Positions 26,150-34,760 of a DNA stretch of 64,000 bases are shown here, piece by piece. This stretch comes from Paenibacillus sp. SY21-1 (GTDB lineage Bacteria > Bacillota > Bacilli > Paenibacillales > Paenibacillaceae): NCBI RefSeq assembly GCF_005222705.1, contig NZ_STGF01000003.1, forward strand, positions 186,001 through 250,000. The letters run 5' to 3'. Position 1 is the stretch's first letter, and every line of letters starts with the position of its first letter. Below the pieces are notes generated by a model. That model did not search any database, was not told where the DNA came from, and saw only the letters and a list, made by a program, of their open reading frames with translations. Made by a program: the position numbers and the translations under genes.

Positions 26150-26231
26150 ACGCTTTCCTCGCAGCCTTAACCATTCGGGAGATGGATGTTCCACCACGTT
26201 TACAACCGTGTTGCCCGCACCAGCGGAAACG

Positions 26232-26258
26232 GCTTTGCCGTCATTAAGACGGCAAAGC
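26232..26258 (+). terminator. Terminator after siderophore lipoprotein 3
   Basis: GCTTTGCCGTC pairs perfectly with GACGGCAAAGC around a 5-nt loop, followed by TAACTTTT. Confidence 0.65.
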
Positions 26259-26323
26259 TAACTTTTCCCGTTGAAACAGAAGCCGAGCATTCGCATGAAA
26301 GGTGTACATTCTTGGATTATTGC

Positions 26324-26359
26324 AAGGCCCATGAAGCCGCGCTTCTCTTCATGGGCCTT
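26324..26359. terminator. Bidirectional hairpin between convergent genes
   Basis: AAGGCCCATGAAG pairs perfectly with CTTCATGGGCCTT (13 bp). It lies 8 nt beyond the stop of the minus-strand exporter gene and can serve both strands. Confidence 0.6.
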
Positions 26360-26366
26360 TGCGCAG

Positions 26367-27971
26367 TTATTTCACGCGAAACGTGCGCGCGCCGTGCTTC
26401 CTTACTGCAAGCAGCGCTGCGACTGTATATACCGGGGCCAGCACCATCCATAGTGCAGCAAAGCTTCCCATCGTCAATCCGAAAATAATACTGATGCTGT
26501 AGGAAGCTGAAACGAGCATATTCACGATGAAATAGAATGGATTTTTTAAGTTCCACTCGGATGAATAGGGCTGGAATATATAGTACATAAACAAGTGATG
26601 CACTGTAAAAAACACAGCGAGCGCAAAAATGGCCAGCCACAGCAGTAAAAGCTCGGCTCCCGGCGGTCCGCCCGATGCCCACAGCACAGCCGTGACCGAA
26701 GCGCCGAATACCACGGCAATCAACAAATTGATTCGCAGCATGCGGATCAGGCGGACCTGAAAATGCTTAGGCGCGTCTGCACGGTAGAAGCCGTATCGCA
26801 TGAGACTTAGATCGCAGTTGTAGAACATGGCCTTGCACATTGCTTCTCCAACCGACAAAGAGTAAAGGGCAAGCATAAGTACAGCGGGAAAGAACCTTGA
26901 TTCCATCGTTATTACCGGCAGCTTCCCTTGCAGAACGGTTACCGCGGCTACGCCGATTACGCCTGCCGCTCCCGCAATAATCAATCGTTTTTTGATCGGG
27001 CCGCGAATCAAGCTTGAATGCCTTGAGAAGAAGATTTCGTTCAGATAGGCATAGCCCTCTTTCCCTTCGAGCTTAAGCATGCCGTCTCCAGTCAGCGAAT
27101 AATCGCTTTCCTTTGATTGGACGCTCGATTTTTGTGCTTCGGACATCATCCTGCCCAGATCAAGCAGCGGATCGTCTCGTTTTGTAGCCGCATCCACCGC
27201 TGTCTGAAAGCCATCGTAGCTGCCAAGCTTTAACGCGCCAGCCACTCCGATAATCATCAAGCCTGCAAGCGAAATCCCGTGAAGCATAAGCGCTCCCGTA
27301 AACGGGACATAGCCGAATGCCAAAGGGACGTAGGCAAGCGCAAATCCGGCCGCGATGGAGGTCCAGACGATCGCCATATGCTTGACAAGCACGGTTCCTG
27401 TCTTGTCGTAAATCCTCGCATGCACATATTCGCTTCCCAAACGCCACACAGTCAAGGCAAGACTGAGCATAACAGCCTCGATAGCCGAACCGCCCAGAAG
27501 CTTGATAAACAGCAGCATCGCCGGAAGCAAGTAAATCAGAAAGGTCAGGTAGCGATAGGCCAGCACCGCCCGCATATAACGCTCTGGCGCAATTCGCATC
27601 AGCTTAACGGCTACATACTTCTCCCGCTTAGGCTCCAGAATGGTGGCAGAGCTGATGGCCGCCACGACAAAGCTGAGCATTACGAATAGATGAACAAATC
27701 CATTTAATCGCTCTTCAGAGCTCCATTGCTCGCCTAGGGCGATTACCGGCATATACAGCATCAGGCCGACATAGGCAAATCGGAAGGCGAAGCCCAGCAG
27801 CATGCTCATAATAAAAGCAATAACCGCCACGCCTTGCTTGAAGCCGATATTGGCGTAGAAGCCGTCCGGGAAACGTTGCCCAATTAACGGAAGCTTCTGC
27901 ATATAGTAATAGAACAGATTGACTCTTGTCGAGGCGCGGAAGGCCACAAGCATTTTAATCATGTTCAGCAT
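26367..27971 (-). CDS. ABC-2-like exporter membrane subunit
   Basis: This is an integral membrane protein of about 534 residues with some twelve hydrophobic segments and a charged cytoplasmic stretch in the middle (about 260-320). I do not recognise a named family; the layout resembles the long permeases of ABC-2/EcsB-type exporters. It follows and overlaps the ATPase gene. I chose ATG 27971 because AAAGGA lies 8 nt upstream; the ATG at 27980 abuts that site. The substrate is unknown. Confidence 0.7.
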   Translation of the reverse strand: MLNMIKMLVAFRASTRVNLFYYYMQKLPLIGQRFPDGFYANIGFKQGVAVIAFIMSMLLGFAFRFAYVGLMLYMPVIALGEQWSSEERLNGFVHLFVMLSFVVAAISSATILEPKREKYVAVKLMRIAPERYMRAVLAYRYLTFLIYLLPAMLLFIKLLGGSAIEAVMLSLALTVWRLGSEYVHARIYDKTGTVLVKHMAIVWTSIAAGFALAYVPLAFGYVPFTGALMLHGISLAGLMIIGVAGALKLGSYDGFQTAVDAATKRDDPLLDLGRMMSEAQKSSVQSKESDYSLTGDGMLKLEGKEGYAYLNEIFFSRHSSLIRGPIKKRLIIAGAAGVIGVAAVTVLQGKLPVITMESRFFPAVLMLALYSLSVGEAMCKAMFYNCDLSLMRYGFYRADAPKHFQVRLIRMLRINLLIAVVFGASVTAVLWASGGPPGAELLLLWLAIFALAVFFTVHHLFMYYIFQPYSSEWNLKNPFYFIVNMLVSASYSISIIFGLTMGSFAALWMVLAPVYTVAALLAVRKHGARTFRVK

Positions 27972-28671
27972 GGCTCTCATCCTTTAGCAAATCAATAACG
28001 GATTGCTCGAAATCGGCACTGCTCAACAGCTCGGCCGGCACGCCGGACAGCTGACCATTGTTCAGGACAACCAGTTCGTCGCACAAATCGGAGGCCAGCT
28101 GCAGAATATGAGTGGAAAAAATAAGAATGTGTTCCTGCTTCATCGCTCTCAGCATATTTTTCATCTCTAGCGCCACGATCACATCGAAGGAGGTTAGCGG
28201 CTCGTCCAGCAAGATGACAAGCGGCTTCGTAACCAGAAACAGCAGCATTTGCAGCTTATTCTTCATGCCGTGCGAGTATCCCTTGATCAGTCTGTGGCGG
28301 TCTTCCTCCGTCATGCCCATCATGTCGAAATAACCGTCTAGCGAATGCTCCAGCTTCAGTCTATTTTTATTAACGTCCATAAAAAATTTGACAAACTCGT
28401 ACCCGGTCAAAAACTCGGGCAATATGGGCAGCGAATACACATAGCCGATATCCTGCTCGCCAATCTCCCTGGTCTGCCCGTTATCCTCCAGCATCACCTT
28501 GCCGCCATCCTTCGCAAGCTCTCCGCTCAGACAGTTGAACAGCGTCGTCTTGCCGGCCCCGTTGCGGCCCAGCAAGCCATAAATTTTGCCTTGCTCGAAG
28601 GTATAACCCGCCCCCTTCAGTACCTGCTTGTCATTAAACCGCTTGGAGACTTCCTCAATAATTAATCTCAT
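27955..28671 (-). CDS. ABC exporter ATP-binding subunit
   Basis: This 238-residue ATPase has Walker A GRNGAGKTT near residue 38, Walker B VILLDEP and a His switch FSTHI. The signature region, IKGYSHGMKNKL, deviates from LSGGQ, as is common in ABC-2 exporters of the EcsA/CcmA class. Of several in-frame starts I take ATG 28671 with AGGGGG 6 nt upstream. The open frame continues far upstream but there it is antisense to rsbQ. It pairs with the overlapping membrane subunit. Confidence 0.85.
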   Translation of the reverse strand: MRLIIEEVSKRFNDKQVLKGAGYTFEQGKIYGLLGRNGAGKTTLFNCLSGELAKDGGKVMLEDNGQTREIGEQDIGYVYSLPILPEFLTGYEFVKFFMDVNKNRLKLEHSLDGYFDMMGMTEEDRHRLIKGYSHGMKNKLQMLLFLVTKPLVILLDEPLTSFDVIVALEMKNMLRAMKQEHILIFSTHILQLASDLCDELVVLNNGQLSGVPAELLSSADFEQSVIDLLKDESHAEHD

Positions 28672-28854
28672 GCCCATCCCCCTGTTCAAGGTCTCTTGTT
28701 GTAGTACGGATGCAGGGCAGCCGCGTCTCGTCTTTTTCCATATCCGCCCTTTTTTTCCGCGAGCTATTGCGACATCATTTTCCAAAATAAAAGATTTTCC
28801 GATATAATAATAGATAGAGATAGCTGCAATAACTACAGCAAAGAGGTGAGCTTC

Positions 28855-29661
28855 ATGAGCGTTAACGTACTGGAGCGCAATAATGTGAAGGTGCTTGGCG
28901 AGGGAAAACGGACCATTATGCTGGCACACGGCTTCGGATGCGATCAGGATATGTGGCGTTATATCGTGCCGAGCTTCATGTACAACTACCGTGTCGTGCT
29001 GTTTGATTATGTAGGCTCCGGGGAGTCCAGCATCAGCAGCTACGATCGCGATAAATACGGCTCTCTGCAAGGCTATGCGCAGGATGTGCTCGACATCATA
29101 AACGCACTTGAGCTGCAATCGGTCATTTTTGTCGGACATTCCGTAAGCGGCATGATCGGGATGCTCGCATCGATACGTCAACCTGGCCATTTCGAGCGGC
29201 TGATTATGCTTGGGCCTTCCCCCCGCTACCTGAACGATCTTCCCGACTACTACGGAGGCTTCGACAGAAGCGATATTGACGAGCTGCTGGGCATGATGGA
29301 AATGAACTTTATCGGGTGGGCCAGCTATCTGGCGCCTATCGTCATGCAAAACGCAGACCGCAAAGGGTTGGCCGAGGAATTGGAAAAAAGCTTCTGTTCC
29401 CGCGACCCGCATATCGCCCGGCAGTTTGCCGAGGTCACCTTCCTGTCGGATTGCCGCAGCAGCCTTGATCTGGCCGCTACGCCAACGCTTATTCTCCAAT
29501 GCGCGGATGACAGCATTTCGCCTGTCGAAGTGGGCGATTATTTGCATTCCCATCTGAGGAATAGCGAGCTGCGTCATTTGGAGGCAAAGGGACATTACCC
29601 TCATTTAAGCCATCCGCAGGAAACCAGCCATTGCATCAAAGAATATTTGTCCAGCCTATAG
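28855..29661 (+). CDS. rsbQ: RsbQ-like alpha/beta hydrolase
   Basis: This 268-residue hydrolase carries the catalytic triad at exactly the positions known for Bacillus subtilis RsbQ: Ser96 in GHSVSG, Asp219 in CADDS and His247 in AKGHYPH. RsbQ supplies an unidentified small molecule or activity needed by the PAS domain of the phosphatase RsbP in the energy-stress branch of the sigma-B pathway. Here the next gene, 24 nt downstream, encodes a PAS-GGDEF protein instead of a phosphatase. ATG 28855 has AGAGG 8 nt upstream. Confidence 0.92.
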   Translation: MSVNVLERNNVKVLGEGKRTIMLAHGFGCDQDMWRYIVPSFMYNYRVVLFDYVGSGESSISSYDRDKYGSLQGYAQDVLDIINALELQSVIFVGHSVSGMIGMLASIRQPGHFERLIMLGPSPRYLNDLPDYYGGFDRSDIDELLGMMEMNFIGWASYLAPIVMQNADRKGLAEELEKSFCSRDPHIARQFAEVTFLSDCRSSLDLAATPTLILQCADDSISPVEVGDYLHSHLRNSELRHLEAKGHYPHLSHPQETSHCIKEYLSSL

Positions 29662-29685
29662 GTGTTGGAGAAAGGCTACAGAATC

Positions 29686-30813
29686 ATGGACATTCAGTTG
29701 GATAAAGCCCCTTGCGGCTACTTCTCCATCTCCGACTCGGGCGTTATTCAGTCAGCGAATCAGACCTTCGCGGATATGCTGCGCACCAAGCGTGAGGAGC
29801 TGCTGGACAAGCATATTGAAACGACATTGTCGGTGACGAACAAAATGTTTTTCCATACGTATTTTTATCCTTATATTCAGCTATACGGGCATGTCGATGA
29901 AATGTACATTTCTTTTCGAACTGCAGATAGCGGGAATATCCCCGTTCTGCTGAACGGCGTAAGACAGCAGCGCGATGGTATTACCGGAATCGATTGTGTC
30001 GTGGTCATGATGAAGAAGCGAATTGAGCACGAGAAGGACATTCTGGATACAAAAAGCAAGCTGGAGGAGCTGTATAGGGCGACCCGCGAAGCCAATCAGC
30101 AGCTTGAGGCGCTGCATTCGGAGTATGAGCGCAAGCAGCAGGAGCTGATCGCCCTTAACGACCAGTTGGAAACAACGGCTTCGACCGATCCTCTGACCGG
30201 ACTTCGCAACCGTCGTTTTTTTCAAAAAAGCCTGAATGCCGTCATCGAGCGCTGCCGGGAATTACAGCAGCCCTTTTCGCTGCTTATTATCGATATCGAT
30301 CATTTCAAAAGCATCAACGATACGTACGGCCATCCGGTCGGCGACCTTGTGCTCACCGCATTGGCACAGAAGCTGCAAGCGCTGTCCGGCGAGAATGATG
30401 TTGTCGCCCGCTACGGTGGAGAGGAATTTGTCATTATTCTCCCGGGCGCCTCTTGCGAGACGGCGCTTCAGGCGGCTGAAGCGTACCGCCAGGCTGCTGC
30501 TGCCGCCCCTCTGGGCGGGCAATACAGCATTACGATCAGCATCGGCGCCGCTACCGCTGCAAGCGATGTAACGGAGCAAGAAATTTTGCACCAAGCCGAT
30601 ACCGCTCTATATGCGGCCAAAAGCGGGGGGCGAAATCGGGTTGTGCATGCCGCCCATTGTAGAACGCAAGCCTTCCTGCGCACAAGCGGATGGAAAGCGG
30701 GCCATCGATCAATCCGATCCTTGCCTCGTCCGGTTGCGCCAAACGACTCGCCAAAGCGGCTCTCGAAGCAAACGACAACTTCGGCTGCAGACTGGCGTGA
30801 TCCTCTTTTCTGA
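29686..30813 (+). CDS. PAS-GGDEF diguanylate cyclase paired with RsbQ
   Basis: This 375-residue cytoplasmic protein has an N-terminal PAS domain (about 5-110) opening APCGYFSISDSGVI and containing NKMFFHTYFYPYIQLYGHVD, here recognised by FFHTYF and GHVDEMY, typical of RsbP-type PAS domains. A coiled coil spans about 115-165. The GGDEF domain (about 170-325) has active-site RYGGEEF, so it should make cyclic di-GMP. The RxxD inhibitory site is absent. The last 55 residues are basic and unlike the family, probably a tail of no conserved function. ATG 29686 has AAAGG 10 nt upstream. Confidence 0.9.
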   Translation: MDIQLDKAPCGYFSISDSGVIQSANQTFADMLRTKREELLDKHIETTLSVTNKMFFHTYFYPYIQLYGHVDEMYISFRTADSGNIPVLLNGVRQQRDGITGIDCVVVMMKKRIEHEKDILDTKSKLEELYRATREANQQLEALHSEYERKQQELIALNDQLETTASTDPLTGLRNRRFFQKSLNAVIERCRELQQPFSLLIIDIDHFKSINDTYGHPVGDLVLTALAQKLQALSGENDVVARYGGEEFVIILPGASCETALQAAEAYRQAAAAAPLGGQYSITISIGAATAASDVTEQEILHQADTALYAAKSGGRNRVVHAAHCRTQAFLRTSGWKAGHRSIRSLPRPVAPNDSPKRLSKQTTTSAADWRDPLF

Positions 30814-30857
30814 GGGCAAGCGCAAGTCCAATAGTATCCTATAGGTAACTACACCAC

Positions 30858-30900
30858 GTACAAGTGCGTACTTCCGCAAAGAACCCTTAGCCTCTACAAT
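30858..30900 (+). promoter_or_regulatory. Putative HxlR operator and promoter of hxlAB
   Basis: Two GTAC blocks (30858-30861 and 30868-30871) form a short dyad around CAAGTGC-like sequence. A TACAAT -10 lies at 30895-30900 with no good -35 in the expected place, where the dyad sits just upstream. A poor -35 next to an operator is what an activator-dependent promoter would show, and HxlR is an activator in Bacillus subtilis. Confidence 0.4.
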
Positions 30901-30941
30901 AAGTCTGAGCAATTCAATACGAGGTTAAGGGGAGATTATAG

Positions 30942-31574
30942 ATGCAATTGCAATTAGCTTTGGACTTGGTGGATATTCCGGGAGCGATCGAGGTAGTAAA
31001 GGCTGTCGAGCCTTTTGTTGATATTGTTGAAATTGGTACGCCTATCGTCATTAACGAGGGACTGCATGCGGTTAAAGCGCTTAAAGAAGCTTACCCTGCC
31101 ATGACCGTGCTGGCCGATCTCAAAGTAATGGACGCAGGCGGCTACGAGGTCATGAAAGCTTCGGAAGCAGGAGCGGACATCGTAACCGTTCTCGGCGTAT
31201 CCTCCGATTCCACGATTAGCGGAGCGGTAGAAGAAGCTCGCAAGCAGGGCAAACAGGTTATGGTCGACATGATTAACGTCGTTAATATCGCAGAGCGTGC
31301 AGCGGAGATCGACGCCCTTGGCGTAGATTACATTTGTGTACATTCCGGCTACGATCATCAGGCTGAAGGCAAAAACTCGTTTGAAGATCTGGCAACGATC
31401 AAAAGCGTCGTAAAACAGGCCAAAACGGCAGTAGCAGGCGGCATCAAGCTCGACACTCTGCCTGAAGCGATTCAAGCGAATCCTGATCTTGTTATCGTAG
31501 GCGGCGGCATTACAGGCGCGGCGGATATGGCAGCGGCGGCATCCGCGATGCAGAAGCTGATTCGCGAAGCGTAA
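30942..31574 (+). CDS. hxlA: 3-hexulose-6-phosphate synthase
   Basis: This 210-residue enzyme joins formaldehyde and ribulose 5-phosphate into hexulose 6-phosphate. It is an orotidine-decarboxylase-fold barrel with the family marks MQLQLALDLVD, VEIGTPIVI, VLADLKVMDAGGYE (catalytic Asp/Lys/Asp) and GGI.GAAD at the phosphate site. AAGGGGAG precedes the ATG. It is followed 4 nt later by hxlB. The pair detoxifies formaldehyde in the ribulose monophosphate pathway. Confidence 0.95.
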   Translation: MQLQLALDLVDIPGAIEVVKAVEPFVDIVEIGTPIVINEGLHAVKALKEAYPAMTVLADLKVMDAGGYEVMKASEAGADIVTVLGVSSDSTISGAVEEARKQGKQVMVDMINVVNIAERAAEIDALGVDYICVHSGYDHQAEGKNSFEDLATIKSVVKQAKTAVAGGIKLDTLPEAIQANPDLVIVGGGITGAADMAAAASAMQKLIREA

Positions 31575-31578
31575 GCCG

Positions 31579-32136
31579 ATGAACGTACACGACTATTATC
31601 TCAAGGTAGTCGAGGAGCTCGCATCGGCCGGCAGCCGCCCGTTCGGCGACGAAGCGGAACGATTTGCCGTTCTGGTCGCATCGGCGGGCGCTGTGTTCGT
31701 AGCCGGAGCCGGCCGTTCCGGACTGATGGGCAAGGCGTTTGCCATGCGGCTGATGCATATGGGCGTCAAAGCCTATGTAGTCGGCGAGACGGTCACTCCC
31801 GGCATTGGCGCTGGCGATATGCTGGTGCTTGGCTCCGGCTCCGGCGAGACGGCCAGCCTGGTCGCGATGGCGCACAAGGCGGCTTCGCTCGGCGCGCAGA
31901 TCGGTCTCGTTACCGTGAAGCCGGAATCGACGATTGCTGCGCTTGCCGACGTAACTGTACAGCTGTCGGCGACAGCCAAGGAGCAGAACAGCGGACAACG
32001 CGGCACGATCCAGCCTATGGCATCACTCTTTGAGCAAAGCTTGCTGCTCTTCTACGATGCGGTTATTTTAAAGCTGATGGAGATAAAAGGATTGGATTCA
32101 GGCACCATGTACGGCAGCCACGCCAATCTGGAGTAG
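31579..32136 (+). CDS. hxlB: 6-phospho-3-hexuloisomerase
   Basis: This 185-residue SIS-domain isomerase converts hexulose 6-phosphate to fructose 6-phosphate. Marks are VAGAGRSGLMGKAFAMRLMH at the sugar-phosphate site, and the conserved SGSGET and the QPMASLFEQ segment. It is tightly coupled to hxlA (4-nt gap, weak ribosome site of its own). Confidence 0.95.
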   Translation: MNVHDYYLKVVEELASAGSRPFGDEAERFAVLVASAGAVFVAGAGRSGLMGKAFAMRLMHMGVKAYVVGETVTPGIGAGDMLVLGSGSGETASLVAMAHKAASLGAQIGLVTVKPESTIAALADVTVQLSATAKEQNSGQRGTIQPMASLFEQSLLLFYDAVILKLMEIKGLDSGTMYGSHANLE

Positions 32137-32163
32137 ATTGCAGGCTGCGGATACGCAGCACGC

Positions 32164-32192
32164 AAAGCGATGGCCATTCCGGCCATCGCTTT
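32164..32192 (+). terminator. Strong hairpin between hxlB and hxlR
   Basis: AAAGCGATGGCC pairs perfectly with GGCCATCGCTTT around a 5-nt loop, followed by CTGCTTTC. It probably ends the hxlAB transcript, leaving hxlR to its own promoter. Confidence 0.65.
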
Positions 32193-32265
32193 CTGCTTTC
32201 ATGCCTTGGCACGGATGAAACGATACGCCGCGTCGTGTATACTGTTGGAAAAGGGGGAATGGCGT

Positions 32266-32619
32266 ATGGTTCAGGAATTGAAATCACGAATCAATCTAAA
32301 GGAAATCAACTGCGAGAAAGAGCTGACCCTCGCTGTCATCGGCGGCAAATGGAAGCTGATCATTCTCTGGCACCTCGGGCTGGAAGGAACGAAACGGTTT
32401 AGCGAGCTGAAGAAGATGATACCCCATATCACTCAAAAAATGCTGACCAACCAGCTTCGCGAGCTGGAGGACGACTTGCTCGTTGAACGCAAGGTCTATG
32501 CGGAGGTCCCGCCGCGCGTCGAATATTCCTTGACCGAATACGGCATTAGCCTCATGCCCGTACTGCGCCTCATGTACGATTGGGGAAAAAATTACGGCGA
32601 AGAGGTCGTCTGGAAGTAG
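32266..32619 (+). CDS. hxlR: HxlR family winged-helix regulator
   Basis: This 117-residue DNA-binding protein has the HxlR signature: an N-terminal cysteine ([16 protein letters not shown], Cys17) and the winged helix [20 protein letters not shown]. In Bacillus subtilis the cysteine reacts with formaldehyde to switch on hxlAB. ATG 32266 has AAGGGGG 8 nt upstream; an earlier open frame is not used. It follows hxlAB on the same strand. Confidence 0.88.
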   Translation: MVQELKSRINLKEINCEKELTLAVIGGKWKLIILWHLGLEGTKRFSELKKMIPHITQKMLTNQLRELEDDLLVERKVYAEVPPRVEYSLTEYGISLMPVLRLMYDWGKNYGEEVVWK

Positions 32620-32674
32620 GCTCTCCTGGGCTGTCGTCAGGCTTGCACGTTGTCGCTTGTCGGGATTGCCTGCG

Positions 32675-32782
32675 CTAGCGCCCCGAACGTCTGCGATAAG
32701 CCGCAATGGCAGCGCCGCTGCATACGACGAGCAGCCCTGCCAGCCACAGCACCGCTGTCCAATGACTGTCCGCTTGCTGATC
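32675..32782 (-). pseudogene. Possible remnant: C-terminal membrane anchor
   Basis: On the minus strand a 35-codon frame reads DQQADSHWTAVLWLAGLL, then VVCSGAAIAAYRRRSGR and a stop. Acidic residues, one hydrophobic helix and an RRR end are typical of the tail of a CopC-like or other surface-anchored protein. No start or upstream domain is present, and a stop lies two codons ahead. It could be chance. Confidence 0.3.
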
Positions 32783-32886
32783 GTTTTATCGGGCCATAAG
32801 ATGAGGCTTGCCCCCGGTTCATAGTGGTCTGGTTGAATTAGTTCCATACTACCTAAAGAGGCCCAGGGGCGTCAACCGGATGCCGC

Positions 32887-33705
32887 TTAATCCGGAGCCA
32901 GCGCAAATCTCAGCACCCTGCTAATCGCAGCGGGGAGCACGCTGACGTGGCTTTCCCCGTCAAACTTTGCCAGCTCCGCCTGAAAGCCGGTAGCCTGCAG
33001 CGGATGAAGCCGCTCCGCGAGGCGCTCCGCATCCTGCACCATATCCGGCAGCTCCTCGGCGCCGATTGTAATAAGCAGCCGGGGAAGCTCTGCCTCTTCC
33101 AACTGATCGCACCAGCCTTGGAAGGCATGCAAGCCATACAGCACCGCATGCCCATTCCACCAGACAGACGGGCTGCCTGCGGCATAGCGCTGAAACGATT
33201 GCGGACGGCTCAACATCGCGTACACGACAAGCAGACCTCCCAACGAATGGCCAAAAATCGTCTGCCGCCGCTTGTCGATCGGATATTCCCGTTCCAGCTC
33301 CGGCTTCAGCTCGCGTTCCACGAAGTCAAGGAAATGGTCCGCACCTCCGTGCTCCGGCCATTGCTGTCCGTTCGGCCTCGGCGGCAGCTTGTCCGGGTCC
33401 GCAGGGATCGTGAAATCGTAGCAGCGACGGTCCATGTCGAAAGGTTCGCCCGACGGATACGCGATAGCTACGATTATAACCGGATCATGCCCGTGCGGTT
33501 TTCGGGTTTGCAGCCTTGCCGCCTCGGCGAACGTCCCGAACACCGCATCGCCGTCTAGCGCGTAAATGACAGGATAGCCGCGCGCAGGCGGGGGCGACTG
33601 CGGCACAGCGATTTTGATGCAGTATTCAAGCTGCCGGTGTGCTGCGACTATCGTTCTTTCCTTGCTCCCCGCCATGAGGCTGCTCCTGCTCTCGCTCATC
33701 TTCAT
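32887..33705 (-). CDS. Siderophore esterase, BesA/IroE-like
   Basis: This 272-residue alpha/beta hydrolase belongs to the enterochelin-esterase-like group. The nucleophile elbow is IFGHSLGG (Ser near residue 154) and the catalytic histidine is in FDGESHVSV near 246; the opening YPVIYALDGDAVF forms the oxyanion-hole side. BesA hydrolyses the trilactone of ferric bacillibactin to free iron. It starts inside the last codon of the siderophore lipoprotein gene (ATGA overlap), so the two are translationally coupled. The absence of a signal peptide places it in the cytoplasm. Confidence 0.82.
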   Translation of the reverse strand: MKMSESRSSLMAGSKERTIVAAHRQLEYCIKIAVPQSPPPARGYPVIYALDGDAVFGTFAEAARLQTRKPHGHDPVIIVAIAYPSGEPFDMDRRCYDFTIPADPDKLPPRPNGQQWPEHGGADHFLDFVERELKPELEREYPIDKRRQTIFGHSLGGLLVVYAMLSRPQSFQRYAAGSPSVWWNGHAVLYGLHAFQGWCDQLEEAELPRLLITIGAEELPDMVQDAERLAERLHPLQATGFQAELAKFDGESHVSVLPAAISRVLRFALAPD

Positions 33706-34718
33706 GGCGCCAAAAACCCGACAACGTCATCAATCATTTTGCTGTAGGCAATCAGTCCGCTGCCCGTCCAATATTCATCGCTCACCTCAAATACTTGTCC
33801 GGCTTTAACGGCCGGCATGCTGCGCCAAATTTCATTGTCCGTCAGCTCCTTGATGTTGACCGCGCCGGAGCCCGCATAATCAATGGTAAAAATAAAGTCC
33901 GCGTCCAGCTCAGGCAATATTTCCATTGAAGCGTCCACGCTGTTTTTCGTTTCCACCAGCTTGCTTTTCCTGATGCCAAGCTCGTTGGCCAGCACATAGC
34001 CGCCAAAATAGTTGCCGCCGATCAGGTACATGCCCTTGGCGTTGAAATTGATCAGCACGGCCTTTTTCCCTTCGGTTATCGAAGCCAGCTTCGCTCGCGC
34101 CTCTTCCTTCTTTTGCTCGTAGTCGGCGAGCGCCTGCTTCGCTTCCTCCTCCTTGCCGAGCAGCTCGCCAAGCTTCGCTATAGAGCCGGCCAGATCGCCT
34201 GCCGCATTGTTGAATACGAACGTTGGCGCTATTTTGGAATAGTTGTCGTATACGCCGTTGTCTGCATAATGAGCTGTATGCAAAATAATCAAATCCGGCT
34301 CAAATCCCATGATCTGCTCCGGCGAGGGCGGCAATCCTCCGGTAAAGTTCGCCGTCGGCACCTCCTGCAGGCGGTCCTGCAAGTAAGCTTGTCCCTTGTC
34401 TCCGTTCGCCCATTGGGCAACCGGCAGCACACCAAGACTCAACAATGAATCCTCCATATAAGGTGCAAACACTTTTAACGGCTTGAACGGAATGACAAGC
34501 TTATGCCCCTGCTCGTCCGTAACCGTTTTGCTCGCGGACTCCTCCGTTGCGGCCGGCGTTTCGCTTTCCTGCGGGGCTTGCGTCTGCTGTGCGGACAGTC
34601 CCGTTTCCCTCTCTCCCGCATTAGAGCCGCAGGCGCTCATCAAGCCTGCTGCGATAGCGACGGAAAGCAGCATCAGACTGCCGGATTTCATCGTTTTGAA
34701 CCATTGGCGGTAGAGCAT
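33702..34718 (-). CDS. Iron-siderophore-binding lipoprotein 4 (FeuA-like)
   Basis: This 338-residue lipoprotein has a signal peptide and lipobox MSAC near residue 30. The mature part shows EQGHKLVIPFKPLKVFAPYM (as EQGHKLVIP and PLKVFAPYM), EPDLIILHTAHY and YSKIAPTFVF. AAAGGGG lies 8 nt before ATG 34718. It sits between its AraC-SBP regulator upstream and the esterase downstream. Together with the esterase this suggests a catecholate trilactone ligand such as bacillibactin. Confidence 0.88.
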   Translation of the reverse strand: MLYRQWFKTMKSGSLMLLSVAIAAGLMSACGSNAGERETGLSAQQTQAPQESETPAATEESASKTVTDEQGHKLVIPFKPLKVFAPYMEDSLLSLGVLPVAQWANGDKGQAYLQDRLQEVPTANFTGGLPPSPEQIMGFEPDLIILHTAHYADNGVYDNYSKIAPTFVFNNAAGDLAGSIAKLGELLGKEEEAKQALADYEQKKEEARAKLASITEGKKAVLINFNAKGMYLIGGNYFGGYVLANELGIRKSKLVETKNSVDASMEILPELDADFIFTIDYAGSGAVNIKELTDNEIWRSMPAVKAGQVFEVSDEYWTGSGLIAYSKMIDDVVGFLAP

Positions 34719-34735
34719 TTACCATTCCCCTTTCA

Positions 34736-34750
34736 TGATAACTATTCTCA
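34736..34750 (-). promoter_or_regulatory. Fur box before siderophore lipoprotein 4
   Basis: TGAGAATAGTTATCA (minus strand) matches the 7-1-7 Fur palindrome at 13 of 15 positions. It lies 18 nt before the ATG of the lipoprotein gene and only 11 nt after the AraC-SBP stop, giving the lipoprotein-esterase pair its own iron control. Confidence 0.7.
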
Positions 34751-34760
34751 CTAAAGGGAA

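Noticed and set aside
28678..29604. Long minus-strand frame continuous with the exporter ATPase
   Set aside because: It is antisense to the clearly recognisable rsbQ gene, and the ATPase domain with a ribosome site begins at 28671.
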